From: an uncultured Bacteroidales bacterium
GTDB lineage: Bacteria; Bacteroidota; Bacteroidia; Bacteroidales; UBA932
Length of the DNA: 33,354 nt
NCBI GenBank assembly: GCA_934693135.1
Contig: CAKUVA010000022.1
Location: 1-33,354, forward strand
Reading direction: 5' to 3'
In this document: in pieces, positions 23,957 through 33,296 of the stretch
Layout of the letters: each line of letters starts with the position of its first letter
Position numbering within the stretch: position 1 is the stretch's first letter
Position numbers and translations under genes: made by a program
Notes under the pieces: generated by a model
Told to the model about the DNA's origin: nothing
The model's database searches: none
What the model saw: the letters and a program-made list of their open reading frames with translations, nothing else

Positions 23957-24934
23957 ATGAACACCGAACATAAAATGGAATTATTTGCGTGCAGAGCTTC
24001 CAAAGATTTTGCCGTAAAAGTAGTTGACGCACTTAACGCTATCCGCAAACCAGGTGAAGGAGAGATTCACCTCGGGGATTCTGAAGTAACATCATTCAGT
24101 GACGGAGAATTCCAGCCTTCTTTCACCGAAAGTGTCAGAGGTGCAACAGTATTTATCCTTCAGTCAACATTCCCACCTGCAGAGAACCTCATGGAACTGC
24201 TCCTCACCATTGATGCCGCCAAAAGAGCTTCAGCATACAAAGTGATTGCAGTCATGCCATATTTCGGATGGGCAAGACAGGACAGAAAAGACAAGCCAAG
24301 AGTATCAATCGGAGCTAAGCTCGTAGCCAATCTTCTCTGCGCTGCAGGTGTAGACAGAATAATGACATGCGACCTTCATGCTGATCAGATTCAAGGTTTC
24401 TTCGACATACCGGTAGACCATATCTATGCAAGCAAGGTGTTCATACCTTACCTGAAATCATTGAATATTGAAAATCTTGCCATCGCAGCTCCTGACATGG
24501 GAGGCGCCAAGAGGGCCAATGCATATGCAAAGGAACTCGCATGCCCTGTCATCATCTGCCATAAATCAAGAGAGAGAGCCAATGTAGTGGCTTCAATAAC
24601 AGCCATAGGAGAAGTAGAAGGAAAGAATGTCGTCATCGTGGATGATATGATTGACACGGCTGGAACACTCACCAAAGCAGCTGATGTACTCAAAGCTAAA
24701 GGTGCTCTCAGCGTACGCGCATGCGCCACACACGCCATTCTCTCCGGACCGGCATACGAAAGAATCAACAAATCAAGTCTTTCTGAAGTATATGTAAGTG
24801 ATACCGTTCCACTTACAAGCGATCCGTCAGTGGACACCAGCAAGATAAAGGTAGTTTCCATGACTGAGACATTCGCGAGAATCATCAGAAAAGTATGCGA
24901 CAATGAGCCTATAAGCCCTGAATTCATATTCTAG
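23957..24934 (+). CDS. prs: Ribose-phosphate pyrophosphokinase (PRPP synthetase)
   Basis: The 325-residue enzyme transfers pyrophosphate from ATP to ribose-5-phosphate, giving PRPP for nucleotide, His and Trp synthesis. Evidence: SDGEFQPSFTESVRGATVFILQS near the N-terminus, PYFGWARQDRKDKPR (ATP-binding flexible region), CDLHADQIQGFFDIPVDHIYA, and the PRPP-binding loop VVIVDDMIDTAGTL. The open frame reaches back into ysxC, but family similarity starts only after the ATG at 23957, which lies 23 nt after the ysxC stop. A second ATG at 23975 is also possible. A strong terminator follows at 24950-24989. Confidence 0.95.
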   Translation: MNTEHKMELFACRASKDFAVKVVDALNAIRKPGEGEIHLGDSEVTSFSDGEFQPSFTESVRGATVFILQSTFPPAENLMELLLTIDAAKRASAYKVIAVMPYFGWARQDRKDKPRVSIGAKLVANLLCAAGVDRIMTCDLHADQIQGFFDIPVDHIYASKVFIPYLKSLNIENLAIAAPDMGGAKRANAYAKELACPVIICHKSRERANVVASITAIGEVEGKNVVIVDDMIDTAGTLTKAADVLKAKGALSVRACATHAILSGPAYERINKSSLSEVYVSDTVPLTSDPSVDTSKIKVVSMTETFARIIRKVCDNEPISPEFIF

Positions 24935-24949
24935 GGACAAGTCATATTA

Positions 24950-24989
24950 AGCCGGACTGGGAGCCTCAAAGCATTCCGGCCCGGCTTTT
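24950..24989 (+). terminator. Rho-independent terminator of ysxC-prs
   Basis: A GC-rich hairpin forms between AGCCGGACTGGGA (24950-24962) and TTCCGGCCCGGCT (24974-24986), with two G-T wobbles and one mismatch, and is followed by TTTT. It lies 16 nt after the prs stop. Confidence 0.85.
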
Positions 24990-25028
24990 GTAATAACTTG
25001 GTGTATAATTATTTAACAAGCATTTGGT

Positions 25029-25304
25029 ATGAAGGTATTTATTGCGGCATTGATAATGATCGGAATCGGGGTCTTCGGAATGTGCTTTAACATAATATTC
25101 CGCAAGAAAGATTTTCCGCAGAGCGATGTAGGAGCAAATGAGAACATGAAGAAACTGGGTATCAGATGCATGAGGGAGGAGGACGACGAACGATTCTCCA
25201 AAGCCTACAATAATAAAGATTCCGGAGCTACATGTTCCGGCACATATAGCGATTCCTGCATAGGATGCGGATTATATCCACAGGAGAAAGCGAAAAGGGA
25301 ATAA
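25029..25304 (+). CDS. Small membrane protein with a C-terminal cysteine cluster
   Basis: I do not recognise a characterised family. The 91 residues start with one hydrophobic segment (VFIAALIMIGIGVFGMCFNI, about 3-22) followed by a basic stop (RKKDF). A polar middle follows, and the tail has the cysteines CSGTYSDSCIGCG (about 69-81). The spacing C-x7-C-x2-C could bind iron-sulfur or another metal. Similar short anchored Cys-rich proteins occur in Bacteroidales. The Cys cluster recalls NqrM/DUF539-type proteins, but the match is too weak for a call. The gene sits between the prs terminator and der, 78 nt upstream of der. Confidence 0.72.
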   Translation: MKVFIAALIMIGIGVFGMCFNIIFRKKDFPQSDVGANENMKKLGIRCMREEDDERFSKAYNNKDSGATCSGTYSDSCIGCGLYPQEKAKRE

Positions 25305-25382
25305 TCCCAATAATAATCAGAAGCCCGGGATACGGGAAAAACAATCTACTCGTGAGAGGAGATACGAAAATAATCAAAAGAA

Positions 25383-26690
25383 ATGAGTTTAGTAGCAATT
25401 GTCGGAAGACCAAATGTCGGGAAATCCACACTTTTCAACCGCCTTGTTGGAATGAGACAGGCCATCGTCGATGAAACAGCTGGTGTCACCAGAGATAGGC
25501 ACTATGGAAAATGCGAGTGGTGCGGCAAAGAATTTTCAGTTGTAGACACAGGAGGATACACATCCGGCTCAGATGACGTATTCGAGGAAGAAATCCGCAA
25601 ACAAGTGGTTATTGCCATAGAAGAAGCCGATCTTATACTTTTCATGGTAGAAGCTGCAACTGGCATAACAGACTATGATTCAGAGATAGCAGATCTCCTC
25701 AGAAGAAGCGGAAAGCCTGTAGTCGTAGCCGTAAACAAAGTGGATTCCGGAGAAAAGATATTCGACTCCTACCAGTTCTATGCATTGGGACTCGGAGAAA
25801 TCTGGAGCATTTCTGCAGCAAATGGTGGAGGTACCGGAGATCTTCTGGACGAGATTCTCAAGAAGTTGCCAGAAGACACTGAAGCAGAGGACGAGCATCC
25901 TGGTGTTCCAAGAATCACTATCGTTGGCAAACCTAATGTCGGGAAATCATCCCTCACTAACGCACTCCTCGGAGAAGAAAGGAATATCGTGACCAATGTT
26001 GCAGGAACAACACGAGATTCCATATCATCGTACTACAATAAGTTCGGACATGAATTCGTCTTTGTAGATACTGCCGGCATAAGGAAAAAAAACAGAGTAA
26101 GCGAAGATTTGGAATTCTACTCTGTAATGCGTTCCATCAGAGCGATTGAGCATAGCGATGTCTGCATAATGATGATAGATGCCACTACAGGAATGGAGGC
26201 TCAAGACATGAATATCTTCAATCTAATAAAGAAGAACCGCAAGGGCTGCGTCCTCGTCATAAACAAGTGGGATCTTTTCGAGAAAGAGAGCAACACCATG
26301 GCTGAATATGTAAAGTCAATGAAAGCAAGGATAGCTCCGTTCACTGACGTACCTATCATATTCACGTCAGTCCTCAAGAAACAGCGAATTCTGGATGTTC
26401 TCAATGAGATAGAACATGTATGGCAGAATTATTCGAGAAAGATCAGCACCTCAAAGCTCATGGACGCGATGCTTCCTGAAATCGAGAATTATCCGCCACC
26501 AATGTGGAAAGGGAAACTGGTAAAGATAAAGTACATGACTCAACTTCCTACAAGATTCCCGGCATTTGCATTCTTCTGCAATCTTCCGCAGTACATAAAG
26601 GATCCTTACAAACGCTTCTTGGAGAACAAACTCCGCGAGCACTTCGATCTTACAGGATGTCCAATACAGATGTTCATGAGACAGAAATAG
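25383..26690 (+). CDS. der: Ribosome biogenesis GTPase Der (EngA)
   Basis: The 435-residue protein has the tandem GTPase arrangement unique to Der. Domain 1 has GRPNVGKS (8-15), DTGGY and NKVD; domain 2 has GKPNVGKS (182-189), DTAGIRKK and NKWD. A KH-like C-terminal domain (about 350-435) follows. It works in 50S subunit assembly, like ysxC upstream on the same strand. The last codons MRQK and the TAG stop are encoded by the left arm of the 45-bp palindrome at 26682-26726. Confidence 0.96.
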   Translation: MSLVAIVGRPNVGKSTLFNRLVGMRQAIVDETAGVTRDRHYGKCEWCGKEFSVVDTGGYTSGSDDVFEEEIRKQVVIAIEEADLILFMVEAATGITDYDSEIADLLRRSGKPVVVAVNKVDSGEKIFDSYQFYALGLGEIWSISAANGGGTGDLLDEILKKLPEDTEAEDEHPGVPRITIVGKPNVGKSSLTNALLGEERNIVTNVAGTTRDSISSYYNKFGHEFVFVDTAGIRKKNRVSEDLEFYSVMRSIRAIEHSDVCIMMIDATTGMEAQDMNIFNLIKKNRKGCVLVINKWDLFEKESNTMAEYVKSMKARIAPFTDVPIIFTSVLKKQRILDVLNEIEHVWQNYSRKISTSKLMDAMLPEIENYPPPMWKGKLVKIKYMTQLPTRFPAFAFFCNLPQYIKDPYKRFLENKLREHFDLTGCPIQMFMRQK

Positions 26691-26726
26691 AAAAAGATGG
26701 GCTAAGCCCATCTTTTTCTATTTCTG
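26682..26726. terminator. Perfect 45-bp palindrome, two-way terminator
   Basis: The arms 26682-26702 and 26706-26726 are perfect 21-bp reverse complements around a 3-nt loop (TAA). Each strand ends the stem in a T-rich run (CTTTTTCTATTTC), so the hairpin can terminate both der and the kinase gene. Each arm also carries a stop codon (26688-26690 and the complement of 26718-26720), and both proteins end in Gln-Lys. Confidence 0.9.
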
Positions 26727-29700
26727 CATCTTAGGAAAACGTACTGTAAAGCAGGCTCCTTTTAGAGAAAATGACTGGCTGTAGAATATCTCACCTCCAC
26801 AACGTTCCAGAATGTTCTTGCAGATGGCAAGGCCAAGTCCAGTACCGCTGCTCTTCGTCGTGAAATTAGGGGTAAACAGACGACTACGGTTTTCATCTTT
26901 GATACCAGGTCCATTATCTTCAAACACAATGTCATAGAATGACTCGCGCGTACTATTCCTTACTGACAATATAATCTGACCATGAACAGGTTCGCGCCCA
27001 GCCTCAGAATCTTCATCCTGTTGATTCTCTATAGCTTGAACAGCATTAGTTAGAAGATTCACGAAAACTCGTATCAACTGAGGTTTAGGGCCCATTACCC
27101 AAGCATCTTTAAGGCCATAGTATTGGAACGTTATATTTTCCTTGTCATCGAACATAGAAATCTGATCCGAAGCCATGTCATCCAAATTTATAGGTACCAA
27201 TTCCTCTGTATAAAGTTTAGCAAATGTAGAGAACTCATTGGCAGTATCTGTGAGCACATCTATGCTATCAAGAATCAGTCTTGATATGTCATCGAACTTG
27301 GACTCCCATGAAGGATCGTTCTTTCCTTTGAGACGTATCAATCTCTGTATCTGCAATTTCATAGGCGTCAGAGGATTTTTAATTTCATGCGCCACTTGAC
27401 GAGCCATTTCACTCCACGCACGCTCACGTTCAGCCTGTGCGACTTGCTTTCCAGACTCATTCAGATCATGAACCATTAGGTTATACGCTCGCACAAGTCC
27501 AGATATTTCATCCTCATTGTCATATATAATATATTCGAGACCTCCAGTCCTGGCATAAATCATCTTGCGTCCCATCTCGATAATAGGGCGAAACATCTTG
27601 TCAACAACCTTTGTCGTAAAGAATCTCGTGATTATCAACAAGATAAAGAATGCTGTTATAACGAATATCGAATGGAACAGAGCATCACTCTTGAAAGAAA
27701 GACCTGAATCTGTATATGGGGCACTAATTATGGCAAGCAACGATCCGTTATCATTAAAAACAGGGGCATACATAGTGTAGAATGTGAATCCTCCCACATG
27801 CTCCTTATGAATATAATAACGCTTATTACTATACATTATATTACGATACGCCTCCGGATTGGCCCTTGAACCGAGAATCATTTTCTCAAATACTTCAGGA
27901 GAGGTCGTATTGAATACCTTTCCGCCAGGACTATATAATGTAATGTCTGACCGCGTATAGTTCCCTATGTCGTCAATGATGGCCGTCATGTTCTGCGTTG
28001 CCATATCTCTGTATGATTTAAGATTACGCGTTCTGTTCTCCATAAGAGACTGAATCGTGGATATCTTACTTGTCATCAGACGCATAACATTTGCATCATT
28101 CCTCTTGTAGACGAAAAACACCATGATGATACTCATTGTCACAAGCGTCATCAACATTGAAAGGAACAAGACAGTATTGACACGGGACTTATAGTAATTT
28201 TTCTCGAATATTCCCCTATGGTTCTTCCGTCTTAATCCAAGAAGACTTATCCAGAAATACGCCAACAGCATGATCATACATGCAGACACAACATATTGCA
28301 GGACAGTAACTCTATACCTTGATATGACTATGCATTCTTCTTGAGATATATGACTAAAGAAGTGTATATATTGTCCCGTGCGCATACGGTCCGATGACAT
28401 ATCAGAACTTTCTTCCTTAAATTTACCGGTTAGAATAGTAGGGTAAGGATAATCGCCCTTATAGCTAACAAGATTACCATTTATGTATTTCGCATAAGAA
28501 TATTGCGGTGGTATCATGACTATACCAGGAGATCCTGAATCGAGAATGAAAGAATAGCCGCGCTCATCCTTGTCCGCTTTAGAATTGACTCCGATAAGCA
28601 TCTTCATCACGCCATCGCCAGGAGTATAATAGACAAACATTCCCGTATATTGCGCTCGTCCATTAGCATTCCTGCTATATACGAACCTTGATCCCGGAGC
28701 CACAGGAACGGCACCTACTACCCTATCATTGAAATATTTGAGCATCTGAGGATCCTGCATATTATCTCTAAAGACATAGAGACTGATATCATAATCCTTG
28801 GAAATACGGCTCATGTATGTTTCAGTGATTCTATTTAGAAGCACCCTGTAGTCTGATGTTGTCCTGATGAAACCCGCGATGGAATTATCAGAAGCTATAG
28901 CATTCTCTACACCTTTCAGCTGAAGTTCGAGGCCTAAATCCCTGTCTATCGCCAACCTGTTCATCCAGATTTCCACTCTGTTTTCTTCCTTCTCGGCACC
29001 AAGAACTGAAAAAAGAGTGAGCAATGTCAATGCTGCCATAAATGAGAACAGGCATCGTCCAGTCCGTGAAAAGGCATCATATTTCCATCCTGTCAGCTTA
29101 TATATAGGATATCTTATAAGCTGCAAAGACAGAGGTATTATGGAAATAACTGCCAAATATGACGCATATATGTACAAGGAATATCTTCCGAGCGAAGTCA
29201 CCTTATAAAGCTCCAGAGTAATATTGGAATTCAGAATTAGACTTCTGAAGGTCAGTATCACATAAACTACCGTAACTAATACGCATGCTGACACAGAGAT
29301 AATCAGTGCAGCAGAACGCTTTCTAACATTCCCTGCCACAACAAAGCCGATTATTTTCTCCTTCAACATATACACGCAGAAGAACAATAGCGTAATCCAG
29401 AGATTTATAATCAGCAACGTTCCCAAAGAATAGAATATAGGTCCATCCGCATACACTGTAGGCGAGAATAGGCTCGATGAGCTTTGCATGCCATGTCCAA
29501 CAATGCAGAATCCTGCCATTATAAACGTTATCGAAATAACAGACAGTATCAATGTCCGAAAATCCCGATTAAAATGCAAAATCAGCATTATTCCTGCAAT
29601 GAGAAAAAACACTGACAGCCATAGCATAGTAGAATCCGGCAGAATCGGAGCAACTCTTGTAGTTTCCTGAATTATTTTCATTAGCGGATGGCCATCTACA

Positions 29701-30308
29701 CTAATGACAGAACCGCCACTATAGCTTATAGGTTGCAATGAAAATCGGTCAGACAGGCGGAAATTAGGATTAACGCCATTTATGGATCTGGTATCCATGG
29801 TATTCCTTATCTCAAGCCCCCCTATTATGCGCCACCCTCTGCCATCCTCAATGGACTTCACCAGATACCATTTCGGACCTATACTCATGTACTTCACCAC
29901 ATTTTCCGCTTCTGCGAGAGGGGACACGAAGTTATATCTTAAATTCGAGAATCGTTGGACAACAAGCCGCCTGTTAATATCATCGTTATCCACAGAAAAC
30001 TGGTTACACCACGACTGAAGAGAATCCCTGCAATAGCGATAAATGACCATATCTTCAGGGACATTATCAAGATCCAGCCAACTATCATGATCCTGTTCCA
30101 ATGCTTGTTTCATATATGATTCAAGCATATTGAATCTCTTGTTAACAGAATAATCCAGATGTTTGGCCACAAGGTCTGAAAAGTCCGCTCGTCTATTCAG
30201 TACTACATTGCCCACCAACAGAAGGGCCGCGACAGTAAAGAAAACCAGCCAACTATTCCTGCCGATAAGAGAACGAGGAAAAGACTTGAGTTTATTGGAC
30301 ATTGACAT
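26718..30308 (-). CDS. Large multi-pass sensor histidine kinase (NtrY-like output)
   Basis: The 1196-residue membrane protein has about ten hydrophobic segments. One is near the N-terminus (FFTVAALLLVGNVVL); it is followed by a presumed periplasmic region of about 200 residues and a block of six. A second external region leads to two further segments, then a third external region and a last segment before a HAMP-like stretch. The kinase core has AHEIKNPLTPMKL with the phospho-acceptor His974, then an N box with NLLTNAVQAIEN, a D box FEDNGPGIKDEN, and a G box TGLGLAICKNIL. The H-box NPLTPMKL form is typical of NtrY-type kinases. No response regulator lies in the window, so it is an orphan here; the signal is unknown. 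It begins 2 nt after rlmH, which suggests cotranscription. Confidence 0.92.
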   Translation of the reverse strand: MSMSNKLKSFPRSLIGRNSWLVFFTVAALLLVGNVVLNRRADFSDLVAKHLDYSVNKRFNMLESYMKQALEQDHDSWLDLDNVPEDMVIYRYCRDSLQSWCNQFSVDNDDINRRLVVQRFSNLRYNFVSPLAEAENVVKYMSIGPKWYLVKSIEDGRGWRIIGGLEIRNTMDTRSINGVNPNFRLSDRFSLQPISYSGGSVISVDGHPLMKIIQETTRVAPILPDSTMLWLSVFFLIAGIMLILHFNRDFRTLILSVISITFIMAGFCIVGHGMQSSSSLFSPTVYADGPIFYSLGTLLIINLWITLLFFCVYMLKEKIIGFVVAGNVRKRSAALIISVSACVLVTVVYVILTFRSLILNSNITLELYKVTSLGRYSLYIYASYLAVISIIPLSLQLIRYPIYKLTGWKYDAFSRTGRCLFSFMAALTLLTLFSVLGAEKEENRVEIWMNRLAIDRDLGLELQLKGVENAIASDNSIAGFIRTTSDYRVLLNRITETYMSRISKDYDISLYVFRDNMQDPQMLKYFNDRVVGAVPVAPGSRFVYSRNANGRAQYTGMFVYYTPGDGVMKMLIGVNSKADKDERGYSFILDSGSPGIVMIPPQYSYAKYINGNLVSYKGDYPYPTILTGKFKEESSDMSSDRMRTGQYIHFFSHISQEECIVISRYRVTVLQYVVSACMIMLLAYFWISLLGLRRKNHRGIFEKNYYKSRVNTVLFLSMLMTLVTMSIIMVFFVYKRNDANVMRLMTSKISTIQSLMENRTRNLKSYRDMATQNMTAIIDDIGNYTRSDITLYSPGGKVFNTTSPEVFEKMILGSRANPEAYRNIMYSNKRYYIHKEHVGGFTFYTMYAPVFNDNGSLLAIISAPYTDSGLSFKSDALFHSIFVITAFFILLIITRFFTTKVVDKMFRPIIEMGRKMIYARTGGLEYIIYDNEDEISGLVRAYNLMVHDLNESGKQVAQAERERAWSEMARQVAHEIKNPLTPMKLQIQRLIRLKGKNDPSWESKFDDISRLILDSIDVLTDTANEFSTFAKLYTEELVPINLDDMASDQISMFDDKENITFQYYGLKDAWVMGPKPQLIRVFVNLLTNAVQAIENQQDEDSEAGREPVHGQIILSVRNSTRESFYDIVFEDNGPGIKDENRSRLFTPNFTTKSSGTGLGLAICKNILERCGGEIFYSQSFSLKGACFTVRFPKMQK

Positions 30309-30310
30309 AA

Positions 30311-30784
30311 TTATTCATGATGATAAGGCTCACCTTTCATTATGGTAAAAGCACGATACAATTGCTCGACAAATATGGCTCGCACCATTTGATGAGAGAA
30401 AGTCATTTCAGACAACGACATTTTAGAATCAGCACGGGCATATACTTGCTGCGAAAAGCCATACGCACCGCCTATAACAAACACTATATTTCTACCGCCA
30501 CACGACATTTTATCCTGCAGAAAAGAAGCGAAACTAATCGAACGGAACTGACGCCCATGTTCATCAAGGAGAATCACATCATCAGATGGCTTCAATGCCG
30601 CCATTATCAATGCTCCTTCTTTTTCCTTTATCTGATCCTTAGACAAGGCCGACACATTTTTCAGTTCAGGTATCTCATTGACAGAGAACTGGATATAATG
30701 GACAAGCCTTGATATATACAAATCCAATCCTTCTTTCACCCATTTAACATCAGTCTTTCCAACCATCAACAATGTGATCTTCAT
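30311..30784 (-). CDS. rlmH: 23S rRNA (pseudouridine1915-N3)-methyltransferase RlmH
   Basis: The 157-residue SPOUT-class methyltransferase modifies pseudouridine 1915 in helix 69 of 23S rRNA on the assembled 70S ribosome. Its knotted SAM-binding region is seen in LLDEHGRQFRSISFASFL, FVIGGAYGFSQQVYARADSKMSLSEMTFSHQMVRAIFVEQLYRA (given here in two overlapping pieces: FVIGGAYGFSQQVYAR and KMSLSEMTFSHQMVRAIFVE) and GEPYHHE at the C-terminus. Length is normal. It is the first gene ahead of the histidine kinase, with a possible -7 box at 30830-30837. Confidence 0.95.
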   Translation of the reverse strand: MKITLLMVGKTDVKWVKEGLDLYISRLVHYIQFSVNEIPELKNVSALSKDQIKEKEGALIMAALKPSDDVILLDEHGRQFRSISFASFLQDKMSCGGRNIVFVIGGAYGFSQQVYARADSKMSLSEMTFSHQMVRAIFVEQLYRAFTIMKGEPYHHE

Positions 30785-30829
30785 ACATCCAAAATTTTAT
30801 GTCCGGTTACATATCTTTTTCCGCAATTC

Positions 30830-30837
30830 CAAATATA
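30830..30837 (-). promoter_or_regulatory. Probable -7 box of rlmH
   Basis: The minus strand reads TATATTTG, the same sequence as in the ileS and greA upstream regions, 46 nt from the rlmH ATG. A matching -33 element is not obvious. Confidence 0.45.
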
Positions 30838-30923
30838 GCTAAATTCTGCCACAATATCATAATATTCCGTGGCTCGGATTTTGCAAATAAAAAGGAATTA
30901 TGCAGAAAAGCAAGTGACCAGAC

Positions 30924-31334
30924 ATGAACATCAGAAAATTTCTAACATGCTTCACTACCGTGGCGGCATTGTGCTACGGATCAGCCGTCTATGCTCAGCC
31001 TGACGGATATGATGTGTTCGTTCCTATATCCAAATACATTAGATTAGGTGACGCAGACAAGTTGTCAGCTTGGTTCGATGATAACTTGGAAATATCCATC
31101 ATATCCAACACAAGCGATTCTAGTAAGAATCAGGCAAAACAGATTCTGAAAGCTTTCTTCGACTCTTATTCCCCTCGGGAATTCGACATAAATCACACCG
31201 CCGGACGTGCCAACATGAAGTATGCACTCGGCAAGCTCAATGCTGGAGGAGAGACATTTGAGGTCACTATTTTCGTTAGTTTTAAGAAAGATTCATATCG
31301 TATCCAACAACTAAAGATCCAGCGCGAAAAATAA
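30924..31334 (+). CDS. Secreted DUF4783-family protein
   Basis: The 136-residue protein starts with a Sec signal peptide (MNIRKFLTCFTTVAALCYGS, cleavage probably after VYA near residue 24). The mature part, with PISKYIRLGDADKLSAWFDD, SSKNQAKQILKAFFDSYSPR and FKKDSYRIQQLKIQRE, fits DUF4783, a Bacteroidota family with a probable NTF2-like fold. Function is unknown, and the periplasm is the likely place. It is transcribed divergently from rlmH and lies 28 nt upstream of cmk. Confidence 0.85.
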   Translation: MNIRKFLTCFTTVAALCYGSAVYAQPDGYDVFVPISKYIRLGDADKLSAWFDDNLEISIISNTSDSSKNQAKQILKAFFDSYSPREFDINHTAGRANMKYALGKLNAGGETFEVTIFVSFKKDSYRIQQLKIQREK

Positions 31335-31362
31335 ACATTATAATCACCAAGCCTTTGAAAGA

Positions 31363-32055
31363 ATGAAAACTCCAGACATAATTATTGCTATAGATGGATA
31401 TTCGTCAACCGGTAAAAGTTCCTTTGCCAAATTGATTGCAAAAGAATTCTCATATCTGTACTTAGATTCCGGAGCCCTTTATCGTGCCGTAACTTTATAC
31501 GCAATGAACCATGGAATGATTAGCGAAAATGGGACTATAGACACCAAATCTCTCGTAGCTTCTCTTCCCGGTATAGACATTCATTTCGAATATTCACCTG
31601 AAGGCAGCCATACATTTATAGGTAGCCAATGCGTTGATAAACAAATAAGAACCATAGAGGTTTCCTCTCATGTCAGTCCTATATCAGTAATACCAGAAGT
31701 CCGAAATTATGTAGATAACATTCTCGTGAATTATGGAAAGGACAAGCGTATCGTAATGGACGGAAGAGACATCGGCACATCAGTTTTTCCAAATGCTGAT
31801 TTAAAGATATTCATGGTAGCAGATGACAAGGTCAGAGCGGAAAGACGTCTTAAAGAAATGGAGAGCGCAGGGAAAGCTCCTGACTTCGAGACAGTGCTCG
31901 CCAACCTTAAGGAGAGGGACTACATAGATTCACATAGGAAGGTGTCGCCTCTAAGACAGGCCGATGACGCCATAGTATTGGACAACACGCACATGACTAT
32001 GGCCGACCAAATGGTCTGGATAAAGGATATTGTCAACAAAAAATTCGGAGAGTGA
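31363..32055 (+). CDS. cmk: Cytidylate kinase
   Basis: The 230-residue enzyme phosphorylates CMP and dCMP. The P-loop is GYSSTGKS (12-19), the substrate-binding DSGALYRAVTLYAMNHG follows, then the conserved VMDGRDIGTSVFPNADLKIF, and the lid region RAERRLKEM with LKERDYIDSHRKVSPLRQADDA. Length is normal for the family. It lies 28 nt after the DUF4783 gene, and ispH begins 8 nt after its TGA stop. Gene order cmk-ispH is common in bacteria. Confidence 0.96.
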   Translation: MKTPDIIIAIDGYSSTGKSSFAKLIAKEFSYLYLDSGALYRAVTLYAMNHGMISENGTIDTKSLVASLPGIDIHFEYSPEGSHTFIGSQCVDKQIRTIEVSSHVSPISVIPEVRNYVDNILVNYGKDKRIVMDGRDIGTSVFPNADLKIFMVADDKVRAERRLKEMESAGKAPDFETVLANLKERDYIDSHRKVSPLRQADDAIVLDNTHMTMADQMVWIKDIVNKKFGE

Positions 32056-32063
32056 GAGGAGCC

Positions 32064-32990
32064 ATGCCGAAAAGTGTAGAAATAGATCCAAATTCAGGGT
32101 TCTGTGGAGGAGTCATTAGGGCCATAAGCCGAGCCGAAGAGTATTTAGACAATACAAATACCAAGAGAAAATTATACTCGCTCGGTTCGATCGTTCATAA
32201 CGAGGCGGAGCTGATGAGATTGGAATCCAAAGGACTGACGGCTATAGGAATACATGATATTCCGACATTAACGAAAGGCTCTGACGTCTTCATACGTGCT
32301 CATGGAGAACCGCCATCCACCTACCGTGCCGCCGAAAAGGCTGGTGTCAATATCATAGACTGTACTTGCCCAGTTGTTCTGAAACTCCAGAAGAGCATTC
32401 GCGAAGCATACGGACGAACTAAGCCGGCAGGAGGCCAGATTATCATTTTCGGTAAAGTCGGGCACGCGGAAGTGCTTGGACTGCTCGGCCAGGTAGATGG
32501 CGACGCTCTTGTGATAGAGAATATGTCAATGTTGCAAAACTCTCTCGAACATGGAGAGATTGATCTCCAAGGACCTGTGGAAATATTCTCGCAAACGACC
32601 AAAAGCCCGGCTGGCTATGCGGAAATCTGTTCCCACATCGAGAATGCCATGGCTAAAGAGCACGAGATGGACATCATCCATTTTCGAAGGAAGGGACTAC
32701 TAACAATACATAATACAATCTGCCAGCAGGTCGCAGGACGTCATGCAAAGCTATCTGAATTCGCATTGGCACATGACATAATCATTTTCGTATCGGGAAA
32801 GGACAGTTCAAATGGAAAGGTCTTATGCGAGCTCTGCAAATCTCTGAACATCCGTACCTATCAAGTTTCCAAAGTCGAAGATGTACGTCAGGAATGGTTT
32901 AGACGCGACGACCGAGTAGGAATCTGCGGCGCCACGTCTACCCCGAAATGGCTCTTAGAATCAGTGGCTCAGAGAGTCCGCGAATTCTGA
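32064..32990 (+). CDS. ispH: 4-Hydroxy-3-methylbut-2-enyl diphosphate reductase
   Basis: The 308-residue iron-sulfur enzyme performs the last step of the MEP pathway, giving IPP and DMAPP. Three cysteines of the 4Fe-4S cluster are visible: Cys14 in SGFCGGVIRA, the Cys pair region IIDCTCPVV, and NTICQQ. The HGEPPS motif and GKDSSNGKVL are also present. An in-frame GTG exists at 32052 overlapping the cmk stop, but the ATG at 32064 has AGGAG just before it and matches the usual family start, so I use it. No clear terminator follows. Confidence 0.94.
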   Translation: MPKSVEIDPNSGFCGGVIRAISRAEEYLDNTNTKRKLYSLGSIVHNEAELMRLESKGLTAIGIHDIPTLTKGSDVFIRAHGEPPSTYRAAEKAGVNIIDCTCPVVLKLQKSIREAYGRTKPAGGQIIIFGKVGHAEVLGLLGQVDGDALVIENMSMLQNSLEHGEIDLQGPVEIFSQTTKSPAGYAEICSHIENAMAKEHEMDIIHFRRKGLLTIHNTICQQVAGRHAKLSEFALAHDIIIFVSGKDSSNGKVLCELCKSLNIRTYQVSKVEDVRQEWFRRDDRVGICGATSTPKWLLESVAQRVREF

Positions 32991-33257
32991 AGTTCTCATA
33001 TTAGCATTGCACCCACCTTCTTAAGTAAGAATCTCTGACAGTAACCGCGGAGATGCTTACGAGTCTTTATCAGATTGCTAGCCACGCCACATCTTTACAA
33101 ATTACTAATAATCAAAGCTTTATATTTTTTATGCGTGGCCAAGCCTGTATTTTTTGACCACCTCAGCCACGCGTAAAATAGTATATAGCTGATTTATAAA
33201 TGTTTACAAAAAGCCACGTGTGGCATGGACTGGTATGCCCAGTTCATTTGCAAGAAA

Positions 33258-33290
33258 TGCAACCATGCAACCCGTGTAACCATGTAAAAA
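33258..33290 (+). repeat. Tandem octamer repeats upstream of a promoter
   Basis: Four short units follow each other: TGCAACCA (33258-33265), TGCAACCC (33266-33273), TGTAACCA (33275-33282) and the diverged TGTAAAAA (33283-33290). They stop 6 bases before the -33 element at 33297. Such a position suits a regulator-binding site. Confidence 0.5.
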
Positions 33291-33296
33291 TATTTT

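Noticed and set aside
24448..24927. 159-codon minus-strand ORF opposite prs
   Set aside because: It is a shadow of prs with no recognisable motif.
32052..32063. GTG start for ispH
   Set aside because: The ATG at 32064 has a purine-rich site directly before it and fits the family start; the GTG adds only four residues overlapping the cmk stop.
33131..33174. Rho-independent terminator for ispH
   Set aside because: The stem is real but the loop is 26 nt and no T-run follows on either strand.
33258..33290. CRISPR array or plasmid-type iterons
   Set aside because: The units are only 8 nt, unequal and few, with no spacers and no replication or cas gene nearby.
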